In this document: positions 35,842 through 44,692 of the stretch, one piece after another | Position numbering within the stretch: position 1 is the stretch's first letter | Layout: each line of letters begins with the position of its first letter | Assembly (NCBI RefSeq): GCF_901686465.1 | Contig: NZ_LR594487.1 | Coordinates: 248,001-312,000 of the forward strand | DNA from: Halorubrum sp. DM2 | GTDB taxonomy: Archaea; Halobacteriota; Halobacteria; Halobacteriales; Haloferacaceae | DNA length: 64,000 nt | Direction: 5' to 3' | Made by a program: the position numbers and the translations under genes | The notes under the pieces: model-generated | Database searches by the model: none | What the model saw: only the letters and a program-made list of their open reading frames with translations | What the model was told of the DNA's origin: nothing

Positions 35842-37170
35842 ATGCTGATCGCCGGAACAGTCGTCGCCGACTCGGAGACCGTCATCCCCGACGGCGCTGT
35901 CGTCGTCGAGGGGGAAACGATCGCCGCGGTCGGCGACGAGACCGACCTCCGCGAGCGGTACCCCGACCACGAGCGCCGCGAGTTCGACATCGTCGCGCCG
36001 GGGCTCGTCGGCGGCCACGTTCACTCCGTCCAGTCGCTGGGCCGGGGGATCGCCGACGACGCCGCGCTGTTGGACTGGCTGTTCGACGCCGTGTTGCCGA
36101 TGGAGGCGGCGATGGACGCCGAGGCGACGCGGGCGGCCGCGGAGCTGGGCTACTTGGAGTGTCTCGAATCGGGGACGACGACCGTCGTCGACCACCTCTC
36201 CGTGAACCACGCCGCGGAGGCGTTCGAGGCCGCGATCGACACCGGGATCCGCGCCCGGCTCGGGAAGGTGCTGATGGACCGCGACTCGCCGGACGGCCTC
36301 TTGGAGGAGACCGACGCGGCGCTCGCCGAGAGCGAGGCCCTCATTCGGGAGTACCACGGCGCGGCCGACGGTCGCGTCCGGTACGCGGTCACGCCGCGGT
36401 TCGCCGTCACCTGTACCGAGGCGTGCCTGCGCGGCTGTCGCGAGCTGGCCGACCGGTACGACGGCGTGACGATCCACACCCACGCCAGCGAGAACGAGGA
36501 CGAGATCGAGACGGTGGAGGCCGACACCGGCCGGCGGAACGTGCTCTGGCTCGACGAGGTCGGGATCACCGGCCCGGACGTGACGCTCGCGCACTGCGTC
36601 CACACGGACGAGCGCGAACGGGAGGTGCTCGCCGAGACGGACACGGTCGTCACCCACTGCCCCTCCTCGAACATGAAACTCGCCTCGGGGATCGCGCCGG
36701 TCAAGGACTACCTCGACCGGGAGATTACGGTCGCGCTCGGCAACGACGGCCCCCCGTGTAACAACACGCTCGACCCCTTCACCGAGATGCGACAGGCGAG
36801 CCTCCTCGGTAAGGTCGACGCCCGGGACCCCACGCGGCTCCCGGCGTCGACCGTACTGGAGATGGCGACGGAGGGCGGCGCTCGCGCGGCCGGTTTCAAC
36901 CGGCTCGGAACCCTCCGGGAGGGTCAGCGCGCCGACGTGATCGGGATCACGACCGACCTGACCCGGGCGACGCCGCTCCACGACCCCCTCTCGCATCTGG
37001 TGTACGCCGCCCACGGCGACGACGTGGTCTTCGCGATGGTCGACGGGACGGTCCGCTACGCCGGCGGGGAACACGTCGGAATCGACGCCGCCGCGGTCCG
37101 GAAGCGCGCCGCTCGGCAGGCGGAACGCGTCGTCGAGGAGGCGGGGATCGAGACGGACGCGCCCGTCTGA
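35842..37170 (+). CDS. Amidohydrolase, 5'-deoxyadenosine/SAH-type deaminase candidate
   Basis: This 442-residue metal-dependent enzyme belongs to the cytosine-deaminase/TrzN/MtaD group. The HxH pair is GGHVHSVQSLGRG, further ligands are HTHASEN and AHCVHTDE, and the late Asp is in ALGNDGPPCNN. The proteins most like it deaminate S-adenosylhomocysteine, methylthioadenosine or 5'-deoxyadenosine; guanine or a chlorohydrolase-type substrate is the alternative. The IS ends 53 bp upstream, but a TATA-like ctcttatgg (about 35810) still lies about 27 nt before ATG 35842, so the promoter may be intact. Confidence 0.85.
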   Translation: MLIAGTVVADSETVIPDGAVVVEGETIAAVGDETDLRERYPDHERREFDIVAPGLVGGHVHSVQSLGRGIADDAALLDWLFDAVLPMEAAMDAEATRAAAELGYLECLESGTTTVVDHLSVNHAAEAFEAAIDTGIRARLGKVLMDRDSPDGLLEETDAALAESEALIREYHGAADGRVRYAVTPRFAVTCTEACLRGCRELADRYDGVTIHTHASENEDEIETVEADTGRRNVLWLDEVGITGPDVTLAHCVHTDEREREVLAETDTVVTHCPSSNMKLASGIAPVKDYLDREITVALGNDGPPCNNTLDPFTEMRQASLLGKVDARDPTRLPASTVLEMATEGGARAAGFNRLGTLREGQRADVIGITTDLTRATPLHDPLSHLVYAAHGDDVVFAMVDGTVRYAGGEHVGIDAAAVRKRAARQAERVVEEAGIETDAPV

Positions 37171-37222
37171 GTCGACGCAGTCGGATCGGCAAAGACGACG
37201 GGTGAAAAGAGACGCGGCGCGT

Positions 37223-37627
37223 TCACAGCGTCGGTTCGATCGACGGCGACGAGCCGGAGTCGTCGGGCGACGCCCACGTCGCCGCGGCCGACGGGTCGTT
37301 GAACGCCTCGACCTCGATGTCCTCGACGTCGATCGTCCGCTTGAGGAATCGCCGCTTCGAGCGCTCGCCGACGACGGCGAAGCGGTCGACGCCCCGGGCG
37401 ACCGCGATCTGCGCGGACTCGCGGAGCGCCCGCCGCCCGGCGTCCGAACACGGCCGGCTCGTCCGCACGACGATCACGACGGCCTCGACCGCGTCCGGGG
37501 TGGCCACGTTCCGCCACCGATCGAGCAGCGCCTCGCCGTCCGCGGGGGTCAGTCCAGTTCCATGAGGGAACTCGACGACGAGGACGTCGTCCTCGACCCG
37601 CAGTAGCCAGCGCTCGCTCGGTTCCAT
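37223..37627 (-). CDS. Hypothetical haloarchaeal protein, possible STAS/SpoIIAA-like fold
   Basis: This 134-residue soluble protein has strand-helix alternation (WLLRVEDDVLVVEFPHG, DAVEAVVIVVRTSRPCSDAGRRALRESAQIAVARGVDRFAVVG, then DIEVEAF). It looks like a STAS or SpoIIAA-type fold, but I cannot confirm that. The start is ATG 37625-37627, preceded at about 25 nt by TATA-like ttttataat (37648-37656 on this strand). An inverted repeat lies just upstream of that. No operon partner. Confidence 0.6.
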   Translation of the reverse strand: MEPSERWLLRVEDDVLVVEFPHGTGLTPADGEALLDRWRNVATPDAVEAVVIVVRTSRPCSDAGRRALRESAQIAVARGVDRFAVVGERSKRRFLKRTIDVEDIEVEAFNDPSAAATWASPDDSGSSPSIEPTL

Positions 37628-37670
37628 ATCCTCCGATATCACGCTCTTGATTATAAAACCGCGCCCTAGA

Positions 37671-37686
37671 ATATCAAATATGATAT
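37671..37686 (-). promoter_or_regulatory. Inverted repeat upstream of the TATA box of the 37223-37627 gene
   Basis: atatca (37671-37676) and tgatat (37681-37686) are perfect 6-bp arms with a 4-bp spacer. They lie about 15 bp upstream of the TATA-like element at 37648-37656, a position typical of archaeal activator sites. Confidence 0.35.
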
Positions 37687-37877
37687 CATCGATCGGTCGA
37701 ATCGAACGCACGAATCGAGCGAACGACCCCGATTCGGCGGGTCTCGACCGACTGTCGATGGACTAACCGGTTCTCGTTTTCGACCGAGAGATTCGGAACC
37801 GACGCCCGGGTCACGGACGTGTCGCTCCCGCGGTACGTCGGTCACGCCGACAGTGACGGGGCGAAACGCGAACGAAG

Positions 37878-38654
37878 CTACCGCCGGTCAGGATCGCCGT
37901 CGCCTCCCGTCCCGCCGTCGAGCGCGTCGACGACCGCGGTCGCGAGGGCCTCGAACGACGCCTCGTCGGGGACGACGTCGACCGCGACGCCGTTCTCGGC
38001 GGCCGTCTCCGCGGTCGGCGGGCCTATCGCGCCGACGACCGCGTCCGCCAGCCCGGCGCGCGCCTCGTCGCCGACGCCGCGGTCGGCGGCCGCCGCGAGG
38101 AAGTTTTCGACCGTCAGCGAGGAGGTGAACGCGACCGCGTCGAGGTCGCCGGCCGCCGCCGACTCCGCCGAGTCGCCGGCGTCTACCGGCCGCGAGAGTC
38201 TGTACAGCACGGTCTCGGTCACGTCAGCGCCGGCCTCGCGGAGGCCGTCGAGCAGCACGTCGCTCCCGTGATCGGAGCGGGCGACGACGACGCGCTCGCC
38301 CGCGACGCGCGGTTCGAGCGCCGCGACGAGCCCGGCGGAGGTGTACTCCTCGGGGACGACGTCGACGGTCCAGCCCGCCTCGCGCGCGGCCGCCGCGGTC
38401 GCCGGGCCGATGGCGGCGAGGTCGGCGTCGCCGGGTTCCCAGCCCGCCTCGGCGGCCAGTTCGACGCCGGTCTTGCTCGTCAGCACGACGAGCGGCGCGT
38501 CCTCGGGGACGGCCCCCGTCGGCTCGACTTCGAGCATCGGGTCGGGGACCGGCTCCGCGCCGAGCGACCGGAGCAGGTCGACCGCCGACTCGATCCGCTC
38601 GTCGTCGGGGCGGAAGACGGCCACGCGCGGCCGCCGGTCCGCGCCGTCGCTCAC
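37878..38654 (-). CDS. hemD: Uroporphyrinogen-III synthase
   Basis: This 258-residue cytosolic enzyme closes and inverts ring D of hydroxymethylbilane to give uroporphyrinogen III. Typical weakly conserved features are VAVFRPDDERIESAVDLLRSLG at the start, VVLTSKTGVE, an AAIGPATAAAAREAG motif and a second VGAIGPPTAETAAENG motif. DAVAFTSSLTVENFL also fits the two-domain HemD fold. The GTG start (38652-38654) overlaps the cobA stop. It is the last gene of hemC-cobA-hemD, supplying the branch point for siroheme and heme. Confidence 0.9.
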   Translation of the reverse strand: MSDGADRRPRVAVFRPDDERIESAVDLLRSLGAEPVPDPMLEVEPTGAVPEDAPLVVLTSKTGVELAAEAGWEPGDADLAAIGPATAAAAREAGWTVDVVPEEYTSAGLVAALEPRVAGERVVVARSDHGSDVLLDGLREAGADVTETVLYRLSRPVDAGDSAESAAAGDLDAVAFTSSLTVENFLAAAADRGVGDEARAGLADAVVGAIGPPTAETAAENGVAVDVVPDEASFEALATAVVDALDGGTGGDGDPDRR

Positions 38655-39598
38655 GCCGCGTCACCTCCGCCGTCGTCGGTTTCGGCCTCGCCGCCCTCCG
38701 TCGGCGCGCCGTCTCCCTCCTCGGCCGGTTCGCCGCCCTCGCTCGCCGACCGGACCGGCGCGGAGCCGGCGTTTTCGAGGAAGGTCACGACGCGGTCGCG
38801 GGTCGCGGCCACGTCGCCGATCACGGTGATCGCGGGCGGTTCGATCCCGGCCTCGTCGCGGGCGTCGACGATCGAATCGAGCGTGCCGGTCGCGACGCGC
38901 ATGTCGGGCCAGGTGGCGCGCTCGACGAGGGCGACGGGCGTGTCGCCGTCGAGGCCGGCGTCGCGGAGTTCGGCGGTGTACGCCGGCAGCTTGCCGACGC
39001 CCATCAGCACCACGATGGTCCCGCCGGTCGCAGCGAGCGCGTCCCAGTCCACCGCGGACTCGTCTTTCGTCGGGTCCTCGTGGCCCGTGACGAACGAGAC
39101 CGACGAGGCGTGATCGCGGTGGGTCACCGGGATCCCGGCGACCGCCGGCCCGGCGATGGCGGAGGTGACGCCGGGGACGACCTCGAAGGGGATCCCGGCC
39201 GCGGCGAGGTGTTCCGCCTCCTCGCCGCCGCGCCCGAAGACGAACGGGTCGCCGCCCTTCAGCCGGACGACGCGGTTCCCCTCCTCGGCCAGTTCGACCA
39301 TGCGCCGGTTCGTGTACTCCTGCGGTGTCCACTCGCCGCCGGCGCGTTTCCCCACGTCCTCGCGTTTCGCCTCGGGGATCTCGCCGAGGATCTCCGGGCC
39401 GGGGAGCTTGTCGTGGAGGACCACGTCGGCCGACTCGATCAGCCGCTTCGCCTTCACCGTCAGCAGGTCCGGGTCGCCCGGCCCGGAGCCGACGAGGAAC
39501 ACTGTCCCGACCGGGTCGTCGCGGCTGCGGGTCGGCGGCTCGTCCGCGCCGGCCCTCGGTCCGGTTCCCGGCCCCGCGCCGGCGTCGTCCTCACTCAT
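38651..39598 (-). CDS. cobA: Uroporphyrinogen-III C-methyltransferase
   Basis: This 315-residue SAM-dependent enzyme methylates uroporphyrinogen III twice to precorrin-2, leading to siroheme, cobalamin and archaeal heme. The family signatures are TVFLVGSGPGDPDLLTVKAKRLI, the GGDPFVFGRGGEE loop, and PVTHRDHASSVSFVTGHE. TIVVLMGVGKLPAYTAEL is also conserved. A 27-residue charged N-terminus and an acidic C-terminus extend the core. It overlaps hemC by 8 bp and hemD by 4 bp. Confidence 0.94.
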   Translation of the reverse strand: MSEDDAGAGPGTGPRAGADEPPTRSRDDPVGTVFLVGSGPGDPDLLTVKAKRLIESADVVLHDKLPGPEILGEIPEAKREDVGKRAGGEWTPQEYTNRRMVELAEEGNRVVRLKGGDPFVFGRGGEEAEHLAAAGIPFEVVPGVTSAIAGPAVAGIPVTHRDHASSVSFVTGHEDPTKDESAVDWDALAATGGTIVVLMGVGKLPAYTAELRDAGLDGDTPVALVERATWPDMRVATGTLDSIVDARDEAGIEPPAITVIGDVAATRDRVVTFLENAGSAPVRSASEGGEPAEEGDGAPTEGGEAETDDGGGDAA

Positions 39599-40733
39599 CC
39601 GTCTCCGCCCCCGCTCCCGCCTCCTCGCGCGCCTCGGCGATCAGGTCGTCCGCGCCGCGGTCCGCGAGGTCGGCCGCGAACTCCGCGGCGGCCGTCGCGT
39701 GCGACCGGATCGGGAGGTCGCGGGTGTCGGCCACCTCCTCCGTCCCGTCCGTCGAGAGGACTCGCGCCCGGACGTGGACGTGTTCGCCCTTGACGAGCGC
39801 GGAGACGCCGATCGGCGCGACGCAGCCGCCGTTGAGCTCGCCGAGGACCGTCCGCTCGACGGTGACCGCCACGCGGGTCCGCGGGTGGTCGACCGCCTCG
39901 CGGACCGCCTCGACCACCTCGGGGTCGCTCGCGGTGACCGCGATCGCGCCCTGTCCGGCGGCCGGGACGAACTCCTCGCGCGGGAGCCGCGTCGTCTCGA
40001 CCTCGTAGAAGAGGTTCGAGCGTCGGAGGCCGGCCTCGGCGAGGACGAGCGCGTCGTACTCGGTCTCGACGTTCCGCTCCATCGCCGCGCGTTCGAGGTC
40101 CGACAGCGAGTCGAACCACTCCTCGACGCTCTCGTCGAACTCCTCGTCGACCCCGTCGTCTTCGTCCGCGTCTCCTCCCGACTCCTCGCCCTCCGCCGTC
40201 TCCGCGGCGATCTCGCCCGAGGCGATCAGCCGCCGCTCGTGTTCCGCCTGAAGGCCCGGCGCGAGCAGCTTCTCTAGCCGGGTGTCGACGTTGCCGCGGA
40301 TCGGCTCGACGGTGAGGTCCGGCCGAGCCGCCCGGATCTGCGCGCCGCGCCGGAGCGAGCCGGTCCCGACGACGGAGCCGGGCGGGAGGTCCTCGATCCC
40401 GAGCCCGTCCGGCTGAACGACCACGTCCCCCGAGGGGGCGCGCTCGGGGACGGCCGCGACGACCAAGTCCTCCATCTCCTCGGTCGGGAGGTCCTTCAGC
40501 GAGTGGACGGCGAGGTCGGCGTCGCCGGCGAGCACCTCCTCGTCGAGGGCGCGCACGAACGCCCCCGTCTTCCCGAGGCGGTGGATCAGTTCGTCGGGGA
40601 TCTGGTCGCCGCGCGTCTCCACCTGCCGGAGTTCGACGTCGCGGCGACGGCTCGACAGCGCCTCGCGAACGGTCTCGGCCTGTCGGAGGGCGAGATCCGA
40701 CCCGCGGGTCGCGAGCCTGAGCGTTTCGGTCAT
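39591..40733 (-). CDS. hemC: Hydroxymethylbilane synthase (porphobilinogen deaminase)
   Basis: This 380-residue enzyme links four porphobilinogens into hydroxymethylbilane. The N-terminus LRLATRGSDLALRQAETV, the catalytic DLAVHSLKDLPT and VGTGSLRRGAQIRAARPDL are all present. The dipyrromethane cofactor cysteine is in LNGGCVAPIG (near residue 303). Compared with the usual enzyme it has an acidic insertion of about 45 residues (EGEESGGDADEDDG and on) before the WFDSLSD segment. ATG 40731-40733 is chosen because MTETLRLATRGS matches the family start. It is first in the operon. Confidence 0.94.
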   Translation of the reverse strand: MTETLRLATRGSDLALRQAETVREALSSRRRDVELRQVETRGDQIPDELIHRLGKTGAFVRALDEEVLAGDADLAVHSLKDLPTEEMEDLVVAAVPERAPSGDVVVQPDGLGIEDLPPGSVVGTGSLRRGAQIRAARPDLTVEPIRGNVDTRLEKLLAPGLQAEHERRLIASGEIAAETAEGEESGGDADEDDGVDEEFDESVEEWFDSLSDLERAAMERNVETEYDALVLAEAGLRRSNLFYEVETTRLPREEFVPAAGQGAIAVTASDPEVVEAVREAVDHPRTRVAVTVERTVLGELNGGCVAPIGVSALVKGEHVHVRARVLSTDGTEEVADTRDLPIRSHATAAAEFAADLADRGADDLIAEAREEAGAGAETDE

Positions 40734-40867
40734 ACGCGGACCGAGGTCCCCCGCGTTCAAAAGCGCACCAGTTCGGCCGCCTGAGTGTCGGCGTCACGGG
40801 AATTCCGTGGCAACTCCCGCCACGGTCACGACCCCTTTATCGGTCCGCTCGTAAGGGCAGGACGACA

Positions 40868-41950
40868 ATGGCACGCGCGAGCGTCGGGGCGCGGCTCCAC
40901 TTCGGCTTCTGTAACCTCAGCCTCTCGCACGAGCGGCTGTACGGCGCGCTCGGCGTCGGACTCGCGGCTCCGCGGGTCGTCGTCGACGCGGAGCCCGACT
41001 CGGCGGTCGGCGTGACGGTCGAAGCGGCAGCGGGCGCGGAGTCGTCCGGTTCCGCCTCCGCCGTGCGCGAGGACGTCCGCGAGTACGCGACCGCGGCGAC
41101 CGACCTGCTCGGCGTCGACGGCGCGCGGGTCGCGGTCCGCGAGTCGCTCCCGCGACACGCCGGTCTCGGCAGCGGAACGCGGCTCGCGGCGGCGACGCTC
41201 GCGGCCGTCGCGACCGCCCACGGCGAGCCGGTCCGGGTGCGCGAGCGCGCCCCGTCGCTCGGCCGGGGCGGGCGCTCCGGCGTCGGCGTCGCGACGTTCG
41301 AGTCCGGCGGCTTCGTCCTCGACGCCGGCCACCCGACCGCGCGGTTCACCATCGACCGCCCGGCGGACGGCGAATGGACCGTCCCGCCCGTAGCGGCCCG
41401 CCACGCCGTCCCCGACGACTGGCGGTTCCTGCTCGTCGACCCGGACGCGGACGCCGGCCGCAGCGGGGCGGCCGAGGACGATGCGATGCGGACTGCGGTC
41501 GAGCGCGCGGAGCCGGGGATCGCCGACCGGATCGGCGGGATCGTCACCCGGCGGGTCCTCCCGTCGATCGCGACGGGGAACGCGGAGGCGTTCGGCGCGG
41601 CAGTCGCCGAGATCGGCCGGCTCAACGGCGCGTGGTACGCCGACGAGCAGGGCGGCGTCTACCGGCCGCCGGTCGGCGAGATCGTCGCGTCGCTGTCGGA
41701 GGCCTCGGCGGTGTTCGGCGCGGGCCAGTCCTCGTGGGGACCGACGGTGTACGGCGTCACCGACGCGGACCACGCCGACGCCGCGGCCGAGGCCGGCGAG
41801 CGCGCGCTCGACGCGGCCGGCGTCGGCGGGTCGGTGTCGGTCGTTCGGGCGACGAACGAGGGTGCGCGGATCGCCGACGAGGGCGGGGCGGACCCGCGAT
41901 CGACCGACTCGGAGAGGGGTAACACTAAGCCTCGCGGCGACGGGGCGTAA
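40868..41950 (+). CDS. Beta-ribofuranosylaminobenzene 5'-phosphate synthase
   Basis: This 360-residue GHMP-fold enzyme catalyses the first committed step of methanopterin-type pterin synthesis, joining PRPP with a hydroxy- or aminobenzoate. Features include ARASVGARLHFGFCNLS at the N-terminus, the GHMP glycine-rich loop LPRHAGLGSGTRLAAATLAAV (about 98-118) and GRGGRSGVGVATFESGGFVLDAG. FGAGQSSWGPTVYGVT lies near the end. Haloarchaea have no methanogenesis, so the product presumably feeds a folate-like C1 carrier. A 4-bp gap separates it from the RecA-like gene. Confidence 0.9.
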   Translation: MARASVGARLHFGFCNLSLSHERLYGALGVGLAAPRVVVDAEPDSAVGVTVEAAAGAESSGSASAVREDVREYATAATDLLGVDGARVAVRESLPRHAGLGSGTRLAAATLAAVATAHGEPVRVRERAPSLGRGGRSGVGVATFESGGFVLDAGHPTARFTIDRPADGEWTVPPVAARHAVPDDWRFLLVDPDADAGRSGAAEDDAMRTAVERAEPGIADRIGGIVTRRVLPSIATGNAEAFGAAVAEIGRLNGAWYADEQGGVYRPPVGEIVASLSEASAVFGAGQSSWGPTVYGVTDADHADAAAEAGERALDAAGVGGSVSVVRATNEGARIADEGGADPRSTDSERGNTKPRGDGA

Positions 41951-41953
41951 GCC

Positions 41954-42790
41954 ATGGCACGTCTTCCGTTCGGGGTCGCGCGCCTCGACTCGATCCTCGG
42001 CGGCGGAGCGCCCCCGGGAAGCGTCGTGTTGCTCGCGGGCGAGGCGGGTGCCGGCGCTCGGGAGTTCGCGTACACCAGCGCGGCGATGAACGCGTTGGCG
42101 CGCGCCGACGAGGAGCTGTTCGACCTGTACTACGGCGACATCGACGCGGGCGCGGCCCTGCCCGAGTCGGTCCACTACATCTCCTTTACCGCAGACACCG
42201 ACGCGATCACCCGAGAGATGGGGTATACGATGGCCGACGAGATCGTCGACGCGGCGGTCGACGAAATCGAGTTCCGCGACCTCTCGCCCGAGTACTTCCA
42301 GCTGTCGCCGGTGCCGCGCGACTGGTACGAGACGGAGACGGCGTCGATCACCGAACTCGGCGACCGCGGCGAGTACGAGGACGTGCTCACCGCGTTCGGC
42401 GACTACCTCTCCGAACACGGACAGGGGAGCCTCGTCTGTATCGACTCCGTCACCGACCTCGTCTCGATGGTCTCCGACGACACCGACTGGAGCGACGTGG
42501 CGATGGTGATGAAGGGGCTGAAGAAGGCCGCCTACGAGTGGGACGCTCTGGTGCTCGTGTTGGTGAACACCGAGGCGCTCCGCGACCGCGAGTTCGGCAC
42601 GCTGATGGACGCCGCGGGCGGGACCCTTCAGTTCTCGTGGGAGAGCGGCGGCTCCCAGCGCGCCCGGACCATGTTCGTCCGCGAGTTCCGCGGCGTGCTC
42701 TCCCGGCTGGAAGACGAGAACATCGTCCGCTTCGAGACAGAGATCCACGAGGGCGGGTTCGACATCAGCGACGTGCGCAAGATCCGGTAG
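41954..42790 (+). CDS. RecA-superfamily (KaiC-like) protein with an altered Walker A
   Basis: This 278-residue protein has the KaiC/RadA fold outline: LPFGVARLDSILGGGAPPGSVVLLAGEAGAG, then a strand ending VCIDSVTDLVSMVSDD (Walker-B-like) and LVLVLVNTEALRDRE. The phosphate loop is GEAGAGAREF, so the usual GKS/T lysine is replaced by Ala-Arg and ATP hydrolysis is doubtful. Related haloarchaeal proteins are annotated as HTR-like. It follows beta-RFAP synthase by 3 bp and is presumably co-transcribed with it. Function unknown. Confidence 0.82.
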   Translation: MARLPFGVARLDSILGGGAPPGSVVLLAGEAGAGAREFAYTSAAMNALARADEELFDLYYGDIDAGAALPESVHYISFTADTDAITREMGYTMADEIVDAAVDEIEFRDLSPEYFQLSPVPRDWYETETASITELGDRGEYEDVLTAFGDYLSEHGQGSLVCIDSVTDLVSMVSDDTDWSDVAMVMKGLKKAAYEWDALVLVLVNTEALRDREFGTLMDAAGGTLQFSWESGGSQRARTMFVREFRGVLSRLEDENIVRFETEIHEGGFDISDVRKIR

Positions 42791-42922
42791 CGAACGCCGT
42801 CCCGTCGGCCGCTCCGCACCGCCTTCAGGCGGTTCGACCGCCCAAGTATCGATCGGGAGAACGCCGCGACAGATTACTTAAGCCTCGCGGCTCAACGGTA
42901 CGTAGATGACGGAGGACCCTCG

Positions 42923-43906
42923 ATGAGCGACCTCGATCCGGCGGCGGCCGCCCTCGACGCCGCCGCGGAGGACGCTGGCGTGAGCCGCGAGGAACTCCTC
43001 AAGCGCGCGCTCGTCGCCCTCGCGGAGTCCGAGGGGATCGACGTCCCGGACGCCGAGGAGGTGGCGGCGATCGAGGCGCGCCTCGACGACCTCGACGAAG
43101 ACCTCGACGCCGCGGTCACCGACCTCCGCGAGCGGTTCGTCGATCTCTACCGCGAGGTGGAGTCGCTGGACGCCGGTGCGGACGGCGGCGGTGACGACGA
43201 CGGCAGTGCGGCGGACCCGGACCGCCTCGACGAACTCGCCGACGAACTGGAGGCGACCGCCGCCCGGCTGGACCGCCTCGACGCCGCGGTCGCCGACGCC
43301 CCCGCCTCCGATCGGGTCGACGATCTCGCCGACCGGCTCGACGCGCTGGACGCGCGGCTCGACGGGTTAGATGCCCTCAGAGACCGCCTCGACGGCCTCG
43401 ACGAACACGTCGACGAGGGGATAGCCGGGGTCGACGCTCGCATCGACGACCTCGACGAGCGCGTGGCGAGCGTCGAGTCCGACGTGGCCGGGATCTCCGC
43501 CGACGAGCTGTCCGAGGTCGACGACAAGCTCTCCCGGGTCGCGAACGCGGTCGTCAAGGTCAAACGGCGACTCGACGCCGCCGAGCGCGACCGCGCCGAC
43601 CGCGAGCGCCTGGACGCGCTGACGCGGACGGCGAACCGACACGGCGTGCGGACCGCCGACTGCGACCACTGCGGCGGGGGCGTGGAGCTGGGCCTGCTGT
43701 CGACGCCGGAGTGTCCTCACTGCGGGCGTCGGTTCGAGGACGTGGAGCCGAACACCGGCTTTCTCGGTACGTCGCGGCTCCTCGTCGCGGACCGCCCCGC
43801 CATCGACGGCGACGTCGCGGACGGCGACCGCGAGGGCGGGAGTCGCACGACCGACGGGACGAACCCCGCCGCGAGTGACGGCGGATCGGACGGGGACCGC
43901 CGATGA
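42923..43906 (+). CDS. Coiled-coil protein with a C-terminal zinc ribbon
   Basis: This 327-residue protein opens with AGVSREELLKRALVALAESEG, which looks like a small helical DNA- or protein-binding segment. Long Asp/Leu/Arg heptads follow (about 45-215: repeats of RLDDLDE, RLDALDA), a coiled coil that probably oligomerises. A zinc ribbon (CDHCGGG...CPHCGRRF) occupies about 248-275, and a disordered tail ends the protein. No family is recognised. It overlaps the next gene by 4 bp (ATGA), and the two likely act together. Confidence 0.75.
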   Translation: MSDLDPAAAALDAAAEDAGVSREELLKRALVALAESEGIDVPDAEEVAAIEARLDDLDEDLDAAVTDLRERFVDLYREVESLDAGADGGGDDDGSAADPDRLDELADELEATAARLDRLDAAVADAPASDRVDDLADRLDALDARLDGLDALRDRLDGLDEHVDEGIAGVDARIDDLDERVASVESDVAGISADELSEVDDKLSRVANAVVKVKRRLDAAERDRADRERLDALTRTANRHGVRTADCDHCGGGVELGLLSTPECPHCGRRFEDVEPNTGFLGTSRLLVADRPAIDGDVADGDREGGSRTTDGTNPAASDGGSDGDRR

Positions 43907-44628
43907 GCGGCGGTGACCGTTCGGACGACGACTCCGAGGCGGACGATGGGGACCGCTCCGACCGCGATTCCTTCGATGACGACCCCTTCGACGACGACTC
44001 GTTCGACGACGACTCGTTCGACGACGACTCGTTCGACGACGACTCGTTCGACGACGACTCGTTCGACGACGACTCGTTCGACGACGACTCGTTCGACGAC
44101 GACTCGTTCGACGACGATCCATTCGCGGCGCTCGGAGACGAGGGTGTCGACGACGCGGGACCCGATGCGTCGTCGCGCGCGAACTCGGAATCGGGCGCGG
44201 ACCCACAACCGGGCGCGTCGGCGGACGACCCGTTCACCGAACTGGACGCCGACTCGGGGGACGTGACCGGCGAGGGGGACCCCTTCGAGTCGATGGACGT
44301 CGGCGACGTCGGCGAGGAGGACGTGTGGGAGGCGCTCGACGAGGAGACCTCGGTCGGGGGCGACGCGGCCGAGTTCGACGCCGGCGGCGCGACCGGCGAC
44401 GCGGCGACACAGTCCGGCGGTCTGGGATCGGGATCCGCGGCGACCGGCGACGAGCACGTGATTGATAAGCGGACCTACTGCCAGCAGTGCCCGCACTTCG
44501 CGTCGCCGCCGGAGACGGCGTGTACCCACGAGGGGACCGACATCGTCGAATTGGTCGACTTCTCCCGGTTCCGGGTCCGGAACTGCCCGATGGTCGACGC
44601 AGGAGACCCCGCGTTCGACGAGGAGTAG
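43903..44628 (+). CDS. Asp-rich repeat protein with a C-terminal cysteine motif
   Basis: This 241-residue, extremely acidic protein contains DDDSF pentapeptides in an unbroken block (about residues 25-74), then further disordered acidic sequence. A compact C-terminal domain (about 185-241) has TYCQQCPHF, ACTHEG and RNCPM, four cysteines that could bind zinc. The C-terminal domain is the conserved part, while the repeat looks free to vary in length. It is translated from an ATG on the stop of the coiled-coil protein gene. No function is assigned. Confidence 0.75.
   Translation: MSGGDRSDDDSEADDGDRSDRDSFDDDPFDDDSFDDDSFDDDSFDDDSFDDDSFDDDSFDDDSFDDDSFDDDPFAALGDEGVDDAGPDASSRANSESGADPQPGASADDPFTELDADSGDVTGEGDPFESMDVGDVGEEDVWEALDEETSVGGDAAEFDAGGATGDAATQSGGLGSGSAATGDEHVIDKRTYCQQCPHFASPPETACTHEGTDIVELVDFSRFRVRNCPMVDAGDPAFDEE
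43975..44124 (+). repeat. 15-bp coding minisatellite (DDDSF repeats)
   Basis: Eight identical 15-bp units (gacgacgactcgttc) run from 43990 to 44109. They are flanked by one variant unit on each side that encodes DDDPF (43975-43989 and 44110-44124). The unit length keeps the frame, so copy-number changes would only lengthen or shorten the acidic linker. Near-perfect identity of the units suggests recent expansion. Confidence 0.93.
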
Positions 44629-44692
44629 TCAACACCCCGGACGTAATCTGAATCAGTTTCACCGGGACCGTCGGGTGACCCCGGCCAATTTC

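Noticed and set aside
43990..44109. 15-bp array considered as CRISPR or origin iterons
   Set aside because: Units are contiguous, in frame and inside a coding region, with no spacers. It is a coding minisatellite.
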